NCBI RefSeq assembly: GCF_039652555.1
Contig: NZ_JBDJAF010000001.1
Location: 434,001-498,000 of the forward strand
From: Parafrigoribacterium mesophilum
GTDB lineage: Bacteria; Actinomycetota; Actinomycetes; Actinomycetales; Microbacteriaceae
Reading direction: 5' to 3'
DNA length: 64,000 nucleotides
The notes under the pieces were generated by a model. The model worked only from the letters and a program-made list of their open reading frames with translations. It did not search any database and was not told the DNA's origin. Positions 8,476 to 17,070 of the stretch are shown here, in pieces; position 1 is the first letter of the stretch; every line of letters begins with the position of its first letter. A program made the position numbers and the translations under genes.

Positions 8476-9474
8476 TCACCCGACGGGACAGAGGAACGTC
8501 GGCGAAGGCACCGGTTCCGGCTCGCCCACCGGCCGCGGGATGCCATCGGCATCGATCCTGAAACTGGTGACGGTGCTGGAGCGCTGGTTCGCCACATAAA
8601 GCATGTCGTCGACCAGGGTCAGGTTTCGCGGCCAATCACCGCCGCACGAGATGTCGGCCACCGGAGACAAGTCAGACGTGCGGATGACAACGATCCGATT
8701 CGAGCCACGCAGCCCGGAGTAGAGGAATCGACCGTCGTCACTGAGTTGGAGGCCGGCACCATGGTCCCCCACCACCGGATGCGCCACCGCCGCCCCGGCC
8801 GCCACGATCGACACCGCATCGGCGCCAACCTCGAGCTCGAACACTGATGCAGTCAACTCGCCGATGACATACACACGATGGCCATCACCGCCGGCCGGTG
8901 ACGCGAAGTCCCTGGGCCCCGTTCCTGCAGGCAGATCAAGCGAGCCGGTCCTGGTCAACAGTCCGACGTGCACCCGATGCAGATGTACCTGATCGAGACC
9001 GAGATCGGCGCTGAGCACCATTGGGCCGAGAAACGTGGAGTGCGCGTGCGGGCCGTCCTGCTCCGGTTTCGGTCCGCGTCCGCTCGCGCGCAGCGCCTGC
9101 GCGGCCGGACCGATCCGACCATCCGAGTCCAGCGGGAAGACATCGACCACCCCGCTGCCGTAGTTGCAGACGTACAGCCAGTGCTCGGTCGCCGTGATGT
9201 GGCACGGTAACGGACCGTTGGTGTCCGCTCCGCCGAGCGGCACCAGTTCGAATCCGTCGGCGCGGGCGAATGCCTCGATCCGCGCATTGGCCTCGTCGAC
9301 CGCATACACGATCCGCCCGGTCACACCGTTCGCGACAAACGACGGCGACGACGTCTCCACCGCCAGTCCCAGATATTTCAGGCTGCCGTCCGCGCGCGGC
9401 CGAAGCGCGCCGATTCCTTCCGACTCCCCCAGCGACCCGGTGTAGGAACCGGCCCACCACAGTGACGGGAGCAC
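8476..9474 (-). CDS. lactonase-family beta-propeller protein
   Basis: A 332-residue protein of the YbhE/6-phosphogluconolactonase-like (Lactonase, PF10282) type. It shows the repeated blade pattern of that fold, such as SYTGSLGESEGIGAL at the start, VYAVDEAN, LPCHITATEHWLYVCNYGSG and GPHAHSTFLGP, and ends in MLYVANQRSSTVTSFRID. No signal peptide is visible, so it is probably cytoplasmic. It is the last gene of the transporter operon, starting two bases after the dehydrogenase stop. It would hydrolyse a sugar-acid or other lactone; the substrate is not deducible, and not every member of the family is a 6-phosphogluconolactonase. Confidence 0.8.
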   Translation of the reverse strand: MLPSLWWAGSYTGSLGESEGIGALRPRADGSLKYLGLAVETSSPSFVANGVTGRIVYAVDEANARIEAFARADGFELVPLGGADTNGPLPCHITATEHWLYVCNYGSGVVDVFPLDSDGRIGPAAQALRASGRGPKPEQDGPHAHSTFLGPMVLSADLGLDQVHLHRVHVGLLTRTGSLDLPAGTGPRDFASPAGGDGHRVYVIGELTASVFELEVGADAVSIVAAGAAVAHPVVGDHGAGLQLSDDGRFLYSGLRGSNRIVVIRTSDLSPVADISCGGDWPRNLTLVDDMLYVANQRSSTVTSFRIDADGIPRPVGEPEPVPSPTFLCPVG

Positions 9475-9476
9475 CC

Positions 9477-10502
9477 TCAGTAGCCTCGCGCCGGGTCCAC
9501 GACGCCCTCGAACCGTCCGTCGCCCAGCAGCGCTCGCACGTTGGTACGGATCCGCTCAGCCAGCAGCGGCGCGGTCATGTACGGCGTGTCCGCGCTGTGC
9601 GGGGTGATGATCACCCGCGGTTCATCCCACAGCGGATGCCCGTCGGGTAGCGGCTCGGGATCGGTCACGTCCAACCCGGCCCCGGCGATCGAACCTGCCG
9701 CCAGTGCGGCGACCAGCGCATCGGTGTCGATCAGCGCACCGCGGGCAACGTTCACCAGCACCGCGGTCGTCTTCATCGCCTCGAGCTGGGCGGAACCGAT
9801 CAGATGACGCGTCTCGGACGTGGATGCCGCGGCGACGATCACGACATCCGCCTCGGGAAGCACGTCGCCCAGCCGGTCGACGGTGAGGGTGCGCTTTGCA
9901 CCGGCCAGGTCCTCGGCGCTGCGCCGAACCACGGTGATGTGCGTTCCGAACGGCGCCAGCAACCGGATCAGCTCCACCGCGATCCCGCCGGCTCCGATGA
10001 TCACGACATTCAGCCCAAACAGCGACGTCCCCTCCGCGACGCGGGACCAGCTGCGCGCCCGCACCCGACTCGGGATCACCCTCAGCAGCGCCAGAGCCAG
10101 CGTCAGCGCGTGCTCGGCAACCGGCTGGGAATAGGCCCCCTTGGCACTGGTCCACAGTGGCCTGGCCGTACCGGCAAAGCGCTGCAGCACCGGCGCGAAC
10201 GCGTCGACGCCCGACCACGGCAGTTGCACCCATTCGACCTGAGGATTGTCCTTCAGCAGCTGGGTCAACTCGCTCGCGCGTTCCGACGAGAGCCAGACCA
10301 CGCCGCGGGTCTGGCTCGACAGCTCGGCCACTTCCCCACCGCCGGCGATTACCGCATCCACGAACACGTCCTTGGGCCTGGGCAGCACCGCGATGGGTCC
10401 AGGATGCGGTCGGCGCTCGGCGGGCAGTTCTTCACTCGGGCGGCCGAGCACCGCCCGATGCTGTGGTACGGACTGAATTGTGGTCACTTTCGGCTCCTTC
10501 AT
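9477..10502 (-). CDS. D-isomer-specific 2-hydroxyacid dehydrogenase
   Basis: A 341-residue NAD(P)-dependent dehydrogenase. The Rossmann motif is VVIIGAGGIA near residue 168; the final Gly of the usual GxGxxG is Ala here. The catalytic Arg is in NVARGALID, the Glu in DPEPLPDGHPLW and the His in ITPHSAD, so the Arg-Glu-His set is complete. It would interconvert a 2-oxoacid and a D-2-hydroxyacid. It lies between the third ABC ATPase (18 bases upstream) and the lactonase (two bases downstream), which suggests that both enzymes act on whatever the transporter imports. Confidence 0.87.
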   Translation of the reverse strand: MKEPKVTTIQSVPQHRAVLGRPSEELPAERRPHPGPIAVLPRPKDVFVDAVIAGGGEVAELSSQTRGVVWLSSERASELTQLLKDNPQVEWVQLPWSGVDAFAPVLQRFAGTARPLWTSAKGAYSQPVAEHALTLALALLRVIPSRVRARSWSRVAEGTSLFGLNVVIIGAGGIAVELIRLLAPFGTHITVVRRSAEDLAGAKRTLTVDRLGDVLPEADVVIVAAASTSETRHLIGSAQLEAMKTTAVLVNVARGALIDTDALVAALAAGSIAGAGLDVTDPEPLPDGHPLWDEPRVIITPHSADTPYMTAPLLAERIRTNVRALLGDGRFEGVVDPARGY

Positions 10503-10520
10503 CCGACCTGCGGTGCTGGG

Positions 10521-11321
10521 CTACGCCGGCTCCGGCAGGTACGGGGCACAGGGTCCGGCACGCAGTTCGTCGACCGACCCGATCCCTATGATTATCCCCC
10601 GTCGCAACACGGCAACTCTGGTGGTCAGCCTGGTGATGTTCGGATCGTTGCTGACGACGAGGGCGGAAAAGCCCCACTCCCGGTGCAGCCGCCGCAATGT
10701 GTCCATCACGGCGACACGCACCGTGACATCCATCCCGTTGGTGGGCCCGTCCGCGACCAGCAGGTCTGGTTGCAAAATCAACGCCCTGGCCAACGCGACC
10801 CGCTGCCGGTGCCCGCGACTGAGCTCCTGCGGCATCCTGGTGATCACGGCCAGCGGTAGATGCACCGCATCCACCATCGTCGCCACGATGCCGGCCGCCT
10901 CCTGCTGACTGAACCGCCGATCACGATCGAAGATCGGCTCCGCCACGTTCTCGCCCACCGTGAGGTAGGGCTTGAGCCGATCGGCGCCGTCTTGCGGCAG
11001 ATAGCCGATCCGCCTCGCCAGCAGGTGTCGCCGACGCGGTCCCATCCGCCGAACACCGGCCCCCAGCACCGCCAGCGATCCGCCGCAGATTTCGGGGTAA
11101 CCGCTGTCCAGCTCCCCGTGCCCGGCCGAAAGTGCGACGGTGGCGGCGAGCGTGGACTTGCCAGCCCCCGAGTCGCCCATCAGCGCGAGAATCTCGCCGG
11201 AGGCGATGTCGAGCGTGACACCGTCCACCGCGCGCACGTGCGAGCGGGCATTGCGCGTCCGGTAGCGGATCGACAGGTCCCGAGCAGACACCGCCGAGTC
11301 ACGCCCGGACGGGGCGGACAT
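10521..11321 (-). CDS. degenerate ABC transporter ATP-binding protein
   Basis: A 266-residue single ABC domain of the oligopeptide/nickel type. Walker A (GDSGAGKST) and the Q-loop Gln (GYLPQD) are intact, but three catalytic features are altered: the signature is LSRGHRQR instead of LSGGQ, Walker B reads LLVADGPTN so the catalytic Glu is Gly, and the H-loop reads VVSNDPN so the switch His is Asn. Such a domain should bind ATP but hydrolyse it poorly. The start overlaps the stop of the fused double ATPase (TAATG), so it is co-translated. It may be a regulatory or asymmetric partner, or a decaying duplicate. Confidence 0.88.
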   Translation of the reverse strand: MSAPSGRDSAVSARDLSIRYRTRNARSHVRAVDGVTLDIASGEILALMGDSGAGKSTLAATVALSAGHGELDSGYPEICGGSLAVLGAGVRRMGPRRRHLLARRIGYLPQDGADRLKPYLTVGENVAEPIFDRDRRFSQQEAAGIVATMVDAVHLPLAVITRMPQELSRGHRQRVALARALILQPDLLVADGPTNGMDVTVRVAVMDTLRRLHREWGFSALVVSNDPNITRLTTRVAVLRRGIIIGIGSVDELRAGPCAPYLPEPA

Positions 11322-13012
11322 TACCGCTCCAACTCCCGCAGCCGGTGCAGTTCGTCGCGGCGGGCGGCCTGCGCGATCGGGTCCGGAACCGGAAGCGACG
11401 CCAGCAGCCGCCGGGTGTACGGATGCTTCGGCGCCACCAGAACCTCGGCCCCGGTGCCTTCCTCCACGAGCTGGCCGTGGTACAGCACCGCGATCCGGTC
11501 GGCCAGGATGTCCACCACGGCAAGATCGTGGCTGATGAACAGCGCTGCGAAGCCGAATTCCCGTTGCAGCTCGGCGAACAGTTCCAGTACCTTCGCTTGC
11601 ACCGACACATCCAGCGCGGACGTCGGTTCATCGGCAATGAGCAGCTTCGGCTCCAGCGCGATGGCGCGGGCCAGACTGGCCCGTTGCCGCTGGCCGCCGC
11701 TGAGTTCGTGTGGATAGCGGTCGCCGAAACCACGCGGCAGCTGCACCGCCTCGAGCAGGTCGCCCACCCGGTCACGGGCATCCGCCACGTTCTCGGCACG
11801 GCCGTGCACGAGCAGGGGTTCCGCGACGCACTCGGCAATGGTCAACAGCGGGTTGAAACTCGACGCCGGATCCTGGAAGACGAAACCGATGTCGCTGCGC
11901 ACCTTGCGGAAGGTGCGTTCCCGGATGCCGTTCATCTCCAGGCCGAGCACCTTCAGCGACCCGCCAGTCACCCTGGTCAGGCCGGCGATGGCCCGGCCGA
12001 TGGTGGTCTTCCCGGATCCGCTCTCCCCTACCAGCCCCAGCACCTCACCGGGCCGGATCGCGAAACTGACCCGGTCCACGGCGAGGAACCCACCCCGACC
12101 GAGCCGCCCGGGGTATTCGATGCTCAAGTCGGTGGCGGCCACCACCGGAACGGCATCGGCCCAGGTCGACTCCCGTTGCGCGGCCCGCTGCGAGGTCTGC
12201 ACCGTGCCCTGGCCGACGTGCGGCACGGCCTCCAGCAACCGTTTCGTGTAGGGGTCTTTAGGTGCGGAGAACAGCGTGACGGCATCCGCTTCTTCCACGA
12301 GCTTGCCCTGGTACATCACCGCGACACGGTCGGCCAGATCGGCGACAACACCCATGTTGTGGGTGATCAGAACGATGGCGGTGCCGAACTCGTCACGGCA
12401 CTTACGCAGCAGGTCGAGAATTTCGGCCTGCACGGTGACATCCAGCGCCGTCGTTGGTTCGTCGGCGACGATGAGCCCCGGATCCAGTACGAGGGCCATG
12501 GCGATCACCACGCGCTGCTTCTGCCCGCCGGACAGCTGGTGCGGGAAGTAGTCGATGCGCGTCTTCGGGTCGGGGATGCCGACCTTGCCGAGGATGTCGA
12601 TGGCCTTCGCGCGGGCCTGCCGCCGGGTGTAGCGGCCGTGGGCACGCAGCCCCTCGATGATCTGCCAACCGATCGTGTACACCGGGTTCAGTGCGGTGGA
12701 CGGCTCCTGGAAGACCATGGCGACGTCGGACCCGCGCACTTCGCGCAGTTGCGAGGTGGACAGCGGAACCACGTCCACCGAGGACCGACCGTCCTTGGAA
12801 GTGAGCAGCACCGCGCCATGCTCGGTCGCCGTTTCGGGAAGCAGACCCAGGATCGCTTTGGCGGTGACGGTCTTGCCGCTGCCGCTCTCGCCCACGATGG
12901 CCAGCACCTCACCGAGCCCGACCGTGAGGCTGACACCGTCGACGGCGGTGACGGTACCGGCGTCGGTGGCGAAGGAGACGGCCAGGTCGGTGATCTCGAC
13001 GACGTTACTCAT
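11321..13012 (-). CDS. fused double ATPase of peptide/nickel ABC transporter
   Basis: A 563-residue protein containing DppD-like and DppF-like halves in one chain. Domain 1 (about residues 1-260) has GESGSGKTV, LSGGQKQR, IVADEPTTALD and switch His in LITHNMG. Domain 2 (about 285-550) has GESGSGKTT, LSGGQRQR, LIADEPTSALD and LFISHDLA. Both sites are therefore complete. It would power uptake of peptides or other small substrates through the two permeases encoded upstream. The start ATG overlaps the permease stop by eight bases (ATGAGTAA). Confidence 0.93.
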   Translation of the reverse strand: MSNVVEITDLAVSFATDAGTVTAVDGVSLTVGLGEVLAIVGESGSGKTVTAKAILGLLPETATEHGAVLLTSKDGRSSVDVVPLSTSQLREVRGSDVAMVFQEPSTALNPVYTIGWQIIEGLRAHGRYTRRQARAKAIDILGKVGIPDPKTRIDYFPHQLSGGQKQRVVIAMALVLDPGLIVADEPTTALDVTVQAEILDLLRKCRDEFGTAIVLITHNMGVVADLADRVAVMYQGKLVEEADAVTLFSAPKDPYTKRLLEAVPHVGQGTVQTSQRAAQRESTWADAVPVVAATDLSIEYPGRLGRGGFLAVDRVSFAIRPGEVLGLVGESGSGKTTIGRAIAGLTRVTGGSLKVLGLEMNGIRERTFRKVRSDIGFVFQDPASSFNPLLTIAECVAEPLLVHGRAENVADARDRVGDLLEAVQLPRGFGDRYPHELSGGQRQRASLARAIALEPKLLIADEPTSALDVSVQAKVLELFAELQREFGFAALFISHDLAVVDILADRIAVLYHGQLVEEGTGAEVLVAPKHPYTRRLLASLPVPDPIAQAARRDELHRLRELER

Positions 13013-14051
13013 GCGCTGCGCCCTCCGCGTTCAGCCCCAACACTCCGGCAGGTCCCGTGGCGGACACGCCGCCAGGAACCACCGCCGTCACGCCCACCAC
13101 TTCCGGTTCCACGGCCGCCACTGCCTTACGGCCGCGCAGGCGCGGGTCGGCCAGGTCGTTGAGACTCTCGCCGACCAGTGTCATGCCGAGCACGACGAGC
13201 ACGATCGCCAAGCCCGGGAACACCGAGGTCCACCAGATTCCGCTGGTGACGTCCGAGATCGATTTGTTGAGATCGAAGCCCCATTCCGCGGCCGAGGTGG
13301 GCTCAATGCCGAAGCCGAGGAAGCCCAGGCCGGCCAGGGTGAGGATGGCCTCCGACGCGTTCAGGGTGAAGATCAATGGCAGCGTCCTGGTCGAGTTGCG
13401 CAGCACGTGCCGGAACATGATCCGGCCGGTGCCGCTGCCGATCACCTTTGCCGACTCCACGAACGCCTCGGACTTGATCCTGACCACTTCGGAGCGGGTC
13501 ACCCGGAAGTACTGCGGAATGAAGACGACAGTGATCGAGATCGCCGCGGCCAGGATGCCGCCGACCAGCTGGGATCGGCCGCCGGAGATCACGATCGACA
13601 TGACGATTGCCAGCAGCAACGACGGGAACGCGTAGACGGCATCCGCGACAACCACGAGCACACGGTCGACCCAGCCGCCGAGGTAGCCGGAGGTGAGCCC
13701 GAGCAGCACGCCGGCGAAGATCGACAGCGCCACCGCCACCACGATGACGAGGAGGGCGGTTTGCGAGCCCCAGATCACCCGGGAGAGCACGTCATAGCCG
13801 CCGACGGTAGTGCCGAGCGGATGCCCGGGGCCAGGCGGAACCTGCGCGCCGAACTGCACGCCGTTCTCGCCGCTGAGGTCGGAGAAGCCATACGGTGCCA
13901 GCAGGGGCGCGAAGATCGCGGTGAGCACGAAGATCGCGCAGATCACCAGCCCGGCAACGAGCATGCCGCGTTGCCAGCCAACGCTCTGTTGCAGTTGATG
14001 GACGATCGGCAGGCGGGACCAGAGGCTGCGCTTCGGAGAGTTCGGGGCCAT
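13005..14051 (-). CDS. ABC permease, DppC/OppC type
   Basis: A 348-residue inner-membrane subunit. An N-terminal cytoplasmic tail leads to a first membrane helix near residues 28-52, the OppC-type loop (FGAQVPPGPGHPLGTTVGGYDVLSRVIWG) and further helices. The EAA-type cytoplasmic loop is visible around KSEAFVESAKVIGSGTGRIMFRHVLRN. The C-terminus has a 40-residue Val/Ala/Gly-rich tail after the usual DPRLRG end. It starts one base after the stop of the other permease gene. It would form half of the transport channel. Confidence 0.92.
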   Translation of the reverse strand: MAPNSPKRSLWSRLPIVHQLQQSVGWQRGMLVAGLVICAIFVLTAIFAPLLAPYGFSDLSGENGVQFGAQVPPGPGHPLGTTVGGYDVLSRVIWGSQTALLVIVVAVALSIFAGVLLGLTSGYLGGWVDRVLVVVADAVYAFPSLLLAIVMSIVISGGRSQLVGGILAAAISITVVFIPQYFRVTRSEVVRIKSEAFVESAKVIGSGTGRIMFRHVLRNSTRTLPLIFTLNASEAILTLAGLGFLGFGIEPTSAAEWGFDLNKSISDVTSGIWWTSVFPGLAIVLVVLGMTLVGESLNDLADPRLRGRKAVAAVEPEVVGVTAVVPGGVSATGPAGVLGLNAEGAAHE

Positions 14052-14052
14052 G

Positions 14053-15150
14053 TCAGTACTTCACTCTCGGATCGATGAGCGCCGCGACGACATCCACGAT
14101 GAAGTTGGTCACCGCGACGATCACCGCCAGCAGCACCACGATGCCCTGCACCGCGACGAAGTCTCGAGCGGTGAGGTATTGCACCAGCATGAAGCCCAGT
14201 CCCTTCCACTCGAAGACGGTCTCGGTGAGGACGGCACCACCGAGCAGCAATGCCACCTGCAGGCCGATCACCGTGATGATGGGAACCAGCGCGGGCTTGT
14301 AGGCGTGTTTGCGCACGAGGCGCAGTTCGCCGACTCCGCGGGAACGGGCCGCGTCGACGTAGTCGGTGGTCAGAGTGCCGATCATGTTCAGCCGCACCAG
14401 CCGCAGGAACACCCCGGCGGTGAGCAGCCCGAGGGCGATGCCGGGCAGGATGGCGTGGGCGAGCACATCCGCCACGTTGTCCGCGTTGCCGGACGCGATC
14501 GCGTCGATGAGGTGAATGCCGGTCGGATGCGGCAGCAGTTGCAGGTCCAGTTCGGTGCGGGTGGATGCCCGTCCGGCGACGGGGAGCCAGTCCAGCCAGA
14601 CGGCGAACACGAGCTTGAGCAGCAGGCCGGCGAAGAAGACCGGAGTGGCGTAGCAGAGGATGGCGAAGACGCGCAGCACGGCGTCGGGCCAGCGGTCGCG
14701 CAGGTAGGCCGCCAGCATTCCGAACGGGATGCCGACGATGAACGCGACGATGAGGGCGTAAAACGCCAGCTCGAGGGTGGCACCGCCATAGGTGGTGAGA
14801 ATCTCGGTGACCGGTCGGTTGTCACTGAGGGTGGAACCGAAGTTGCCGGTGAAAATCTGCCCCAGGTACTCGACGTACTGCACGAGTACCGGTCGGTCGT
14901 AGCCGGCCGCGTGGATGCGTTCCTGGATCTGGTCGGCACTGAGTCGCCCGCCCAGGGCCGCGGTGATCGGATCGCCGATGGTGCGCATCAGCAGGAACAC
15001 CATCGAGACCAGGATGAAGACGGTGGGGATGATGAGCAGCAACCGCACCAGGATGTAGCGGCCGAGCCGACTGCCGCCTGCCGTGGACTTCCGCTGTTTG
15101 CCGACCGGCGGGGTTGCCCCGGCGGTATCCTCAGTCACGGTTGCGGTCAT
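14053..15150 (-). CDS. ABC permease, DppB/OppB type
   Basis: A 365-residue inner-membrane protein with a first helix at about residues 30-52 (YILVRLLLIIPTVFILVSM), the DppB signature region TIGDPITAALGG, and the EAA-type loop YVDAARSRGVGELRLVRKHAYKPAL. It ends in the usual DPRVKY. I chose ATG 15150; an in-frame TTG three codons upstream is possible, and neither has a strong ribosome site. It is separated from the binding-protein gene by 108 bases containing a long hairpin, which may lower its expression relative to the binding protein. Confidence 0.92.
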   Translation of the reverse strand: MTATVTEDTAGATPPVGKQRKSTAGGSRLGRYILVRLLLIIPTVFILVSMVFLLMRTIGDPITAALGGRLSADQIQERIHAAGYDRPVLVQYVEYLGQIFTGNFGSTLSDNRPVTEILTTYGGATLELAFYALIVAFIVGIPFGMLAAYLRDRWPDAVLRVFAILCYATPVFFAGLLLKLVFAVWLDWLPVAGRASTRTELDLQLLPHPTGIHLIDAIASGNADNVADVLAHAILPGIALGLLTAGVFLRLVRLNMIGTLTTDYVDAARSRGVGELRLVRKHAYKPALVPIITVIGLQVALLLGGAVLTETVFEWKGLGFMLVQYLTARDFVAVQGIVVLLAVIVAVTNFIVDVVAALIDPRVKY

Positions 15151-15167
15151 TATTGCCAATCTCGTCG

Positions 15168-15223
15168 GTTGCGTGAAAGGAGGGGGCGACCCGCGTTCAG
15201 GCGGACCGCCCCCTCAACGCAAC
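15168..15223 (-). promoter_or_regulatory. long hairpin between binding-protein and permease genes
   Basis: On the minus strand three stacked stems close on each other: GTTGCGT with ACGCAAC (outer), AGGGGGCG with CGCCCCCT (middle) and CCGC with GCGG (inner, loop CTGAAC). There is no T-run after it. In transport operons such hairpins often stabilise the upstream binding-protein message or attenuate the downstream genes; that role is inferred here. Confidence 0.65.
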
Positions 15224-15258
15224 GGCCACAGTGATTGTAGCCGGTGCTGTGTTACCTG

Positions 15259-16905
15259 CTACTTGCTGAGCACTCCGAAGCGGAACTTGAAGGACGCGTC
15301 GAGCGTGTCGCCGACACCCTTCACGTCCGTGCCGGCGACCGCAACCTGGGCGCCCTGCAGCATCGGCAGTGTGGACAGCTGCGCTGCCACCTTCTCTTGG
15401 ACCTGCTTGATCTCGTCCAGGCGCTTGCTCTGGTCGGTTTCGACGGCCTGCTGCTTGATCAGCGCGTCGATCTCAGGGTTGTCGAAGTGGTTCTTCAGGA
15501 AGTTGTCCTTCTGGAAGAACGGCGACAGGTAGTTGTCGGCGTCCGAGTAGTCCGGGAACCATCCGAGCTGGTAGAGCGGGTACACGTCCGCGGAGCGGTC
15601 CTTGGAGTACTGCACCCATTCGGTCGACTGCAGGTTCACCGTGAACAGTCCACTCTTCTCGAGTTGGTTCTTGATCTGCGCGTACTCGTCACCCGAGCTG
15701 GCACCGTAGTGGTCCGGGTTGTACTGCAGCTTCAACTCAACAGGAGTGGTCACTCCGGCATCCTTCAACACCGACGCGGCCTTGTCCGCATCCGGGCCGC
15801 CGTTGCCATCGCCGTACATCGACTTCAGCGGCTCCGCGGCGCCGGGCAAGCCGGCGGGAACGTAGGAGTACAACGGCAGGTAGGTGCCCTTGTAGACCTG
15901 CTTCGCGATCGCGTCACGGTCGATGAGGTCGGCCATCGCCTGGCGAACCGCGAGAGCCTTGGCCGGGTTGGCCTCGGGGGTCGTGGCGCCGAACGGCATC
16001 GTGTTGAAGTTGAACACGATGTAGCGGATTTCTCCGCCGGGCCCCGTGTAGACCTTGACGCTCTTCTCCTTGCTCAGGCTTTCGACGTCGGTCGCCGAGA
16101 GGCTGCGGGTGGCAACGTCAATGCCGCCCTGCTGCACCTCGAGCTTCATGTTCGACTGGTCGGCGAAGTACTTGAGGTTGATCGTGGCGGTCTTCGGGGT
16201 GCCGAGCAGGCCCTTGTAGCCCTTGTACGCCTTGAACTGCACCAGTTCGTTGAACTTGTAGCTGGCGATCTCGTACGGTCCGGCGAACGCCTTGGCCTTG
16301 ACGATCTCGTCGTCGGTGGTCACCGCGTCGGGCGAGAAGGTTTCCTCGTCCACGATCGGGCCGGCTGGGCTAGAGAGGATTTGAGGCCAGATCTGGTCGT
16401 TGGCCGCCTTGAGGTGGAAGACCACGGTGGTCGGATTCGTGGCGTCGGTGCTCTCCAAGTTGTAGAGCAGGGACGACGGGCCGTTGTCGGCGGCGATCTT
16501 CAGCTGGCGGTCGAAGGAGAACTTGACGTCCGAGGAGGTCAGGTCGTGGCCGTTGGCGAACTTCAGGCCCTTCTTCAGCACCACCGTGTATTCGGTGGGA
16601 GCGGTGAACTTCGCCGACTCGGCGATGTCTGGCTTCACGTCGGCGCTGCCGGGCGTGGAGTTCATCAGGAACGGGAACACGTTGTTCATGATGAAGAACG
16701 AGCCGTTGTCGTAAGAGCCGGCAGGGTCAAGCGTGGTGACCTTGTCGGTGGTGCCGACGACGAGGCTGCCGCTGGAATTGCTTGCTCCCGGCTTGTTGTT
16801 GTCCGCGTTGCCCCCGGCTGCGCAGCCGGTGACCACCATGGCGAACACGGCGGAGGTGCCGAGTGCGGCGAGCAGTCGTCTGCTGACCTTGGATCCGGAT
16901 GTCAT
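15259..16905 (-). CDS. extracellular solute-binding lipoprotein, family 5
   Basis: A 548-residue binding protein. Residues 1-27 form a lipoprotein signal peptide ending in the lipobox VVTGC, so the mature protein is anchored to the outer face of the membrane at Cys27. The family-5 pattern is present: VVGTTDKVTTLDPAGS, LKFANGHDLTSSDVKFSFDRQ, then the long domain with IDRDAIAKQVYKG and a C-terminal LGWFPDYSDADNYLSPFF. It would capture peptides or similar solutes for the permeases. ATG 16905 has an AGAGGAAAA ribosome site. It is the first gene of the seven-gene operon; substrate cannot be read from sequence. Confidence 0.93.
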   Translation of the reverse strand: MTSGSKVSRRLLAALGTSAVFAMVVTGCAAGGNADNNKPGASNSSGSLVVGTTDKVTTLDPAGSYDNGSFFIMNNVFPFLMNSTPGSADVKPDIAESAKFTAPTEYTVVLKKGLKFANGHDLTSSDVKFSFDRQLKIAADNGPSSLLYNLESTDATNPTTVVFHLKAANDQIWPQILSSPAGPIVDEETFSPDAVTTDDEIVKAKAFAGPYEIASYKFNELVQFKAYKGYKGLLGTPKTATINLKYFADQSNMKLEVQQGGIDVATRSLSATDVESLSKEKSVKVYTGPGGEIRYIVFNFNTMPFGATTPEANPAKALAVRQAMADLIDRDAIAKQVYKGTYLPLYSYVPAGLPGAAEPLKSMYGDGNGGPDADKAASVLKDAGVTTPVELKLQYNPDHYGASSGDEYAQIKNQLEKSGLFTVNLQSTEWVQYSKDRSADVYPLYQLGWFPDYSDADNYLSPFFQKDNFLKNHFDNPEIDALIKQQAVETDQSKRLDEIKQVQEKVAAQLSTLPMLQGAQVAVAGTDVKGVGDTLDASFKFRFGVLSK

Positions 16906-16933
16906 ATCCGTTTTCCTCTCTTAGTGCATAGAG

Positions 16934-16963
16934 TGCACCGCGGGCGAAGCCGTCCGCGGTGCA
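16934..16963 (-). promoter_or_regulatory. GC-rich hairpin in the leader of the transporter operon
   Basis: Ten-base perfect arms (16934-16943 and 16954-16963, TGCACCGCGG with CCGCGGTGCA) around a ten-base loop, ending 29 bases before the binding-protein start codon. No T-run follows, so it is not a clear dnaG terminator. It could be a leader structure or a repressor operator. Nearby at 16970-17000 a TACTT...AAGTA inverted pair is also present. Confidence 0.45.
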
Positions 16964-17070
16964 GAGCTGTACCTACTTTGGTAACACAATAAGTACGTTT
17001 TCAGCTAATCGACTCGAGACGAACAGGGAATGTTTACGAACCTGCAACATCCGGCGCAAGATCCGTGCGT

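Noticed and set aside
11345..13162. Long plus-strand open frame opposite the ABC ATPase gene
   Set aside because: A shadow of the GC-rich coding strand; the minus-strand frame has all ABC motifs, the plus frame none.
15244..16992. Long plus-strand open frame opposite the binding-protein gene
   Set aside because: Composition is a Val/Arg/Gly-rich shadow; the opposite frame is a clear lipoprotein.
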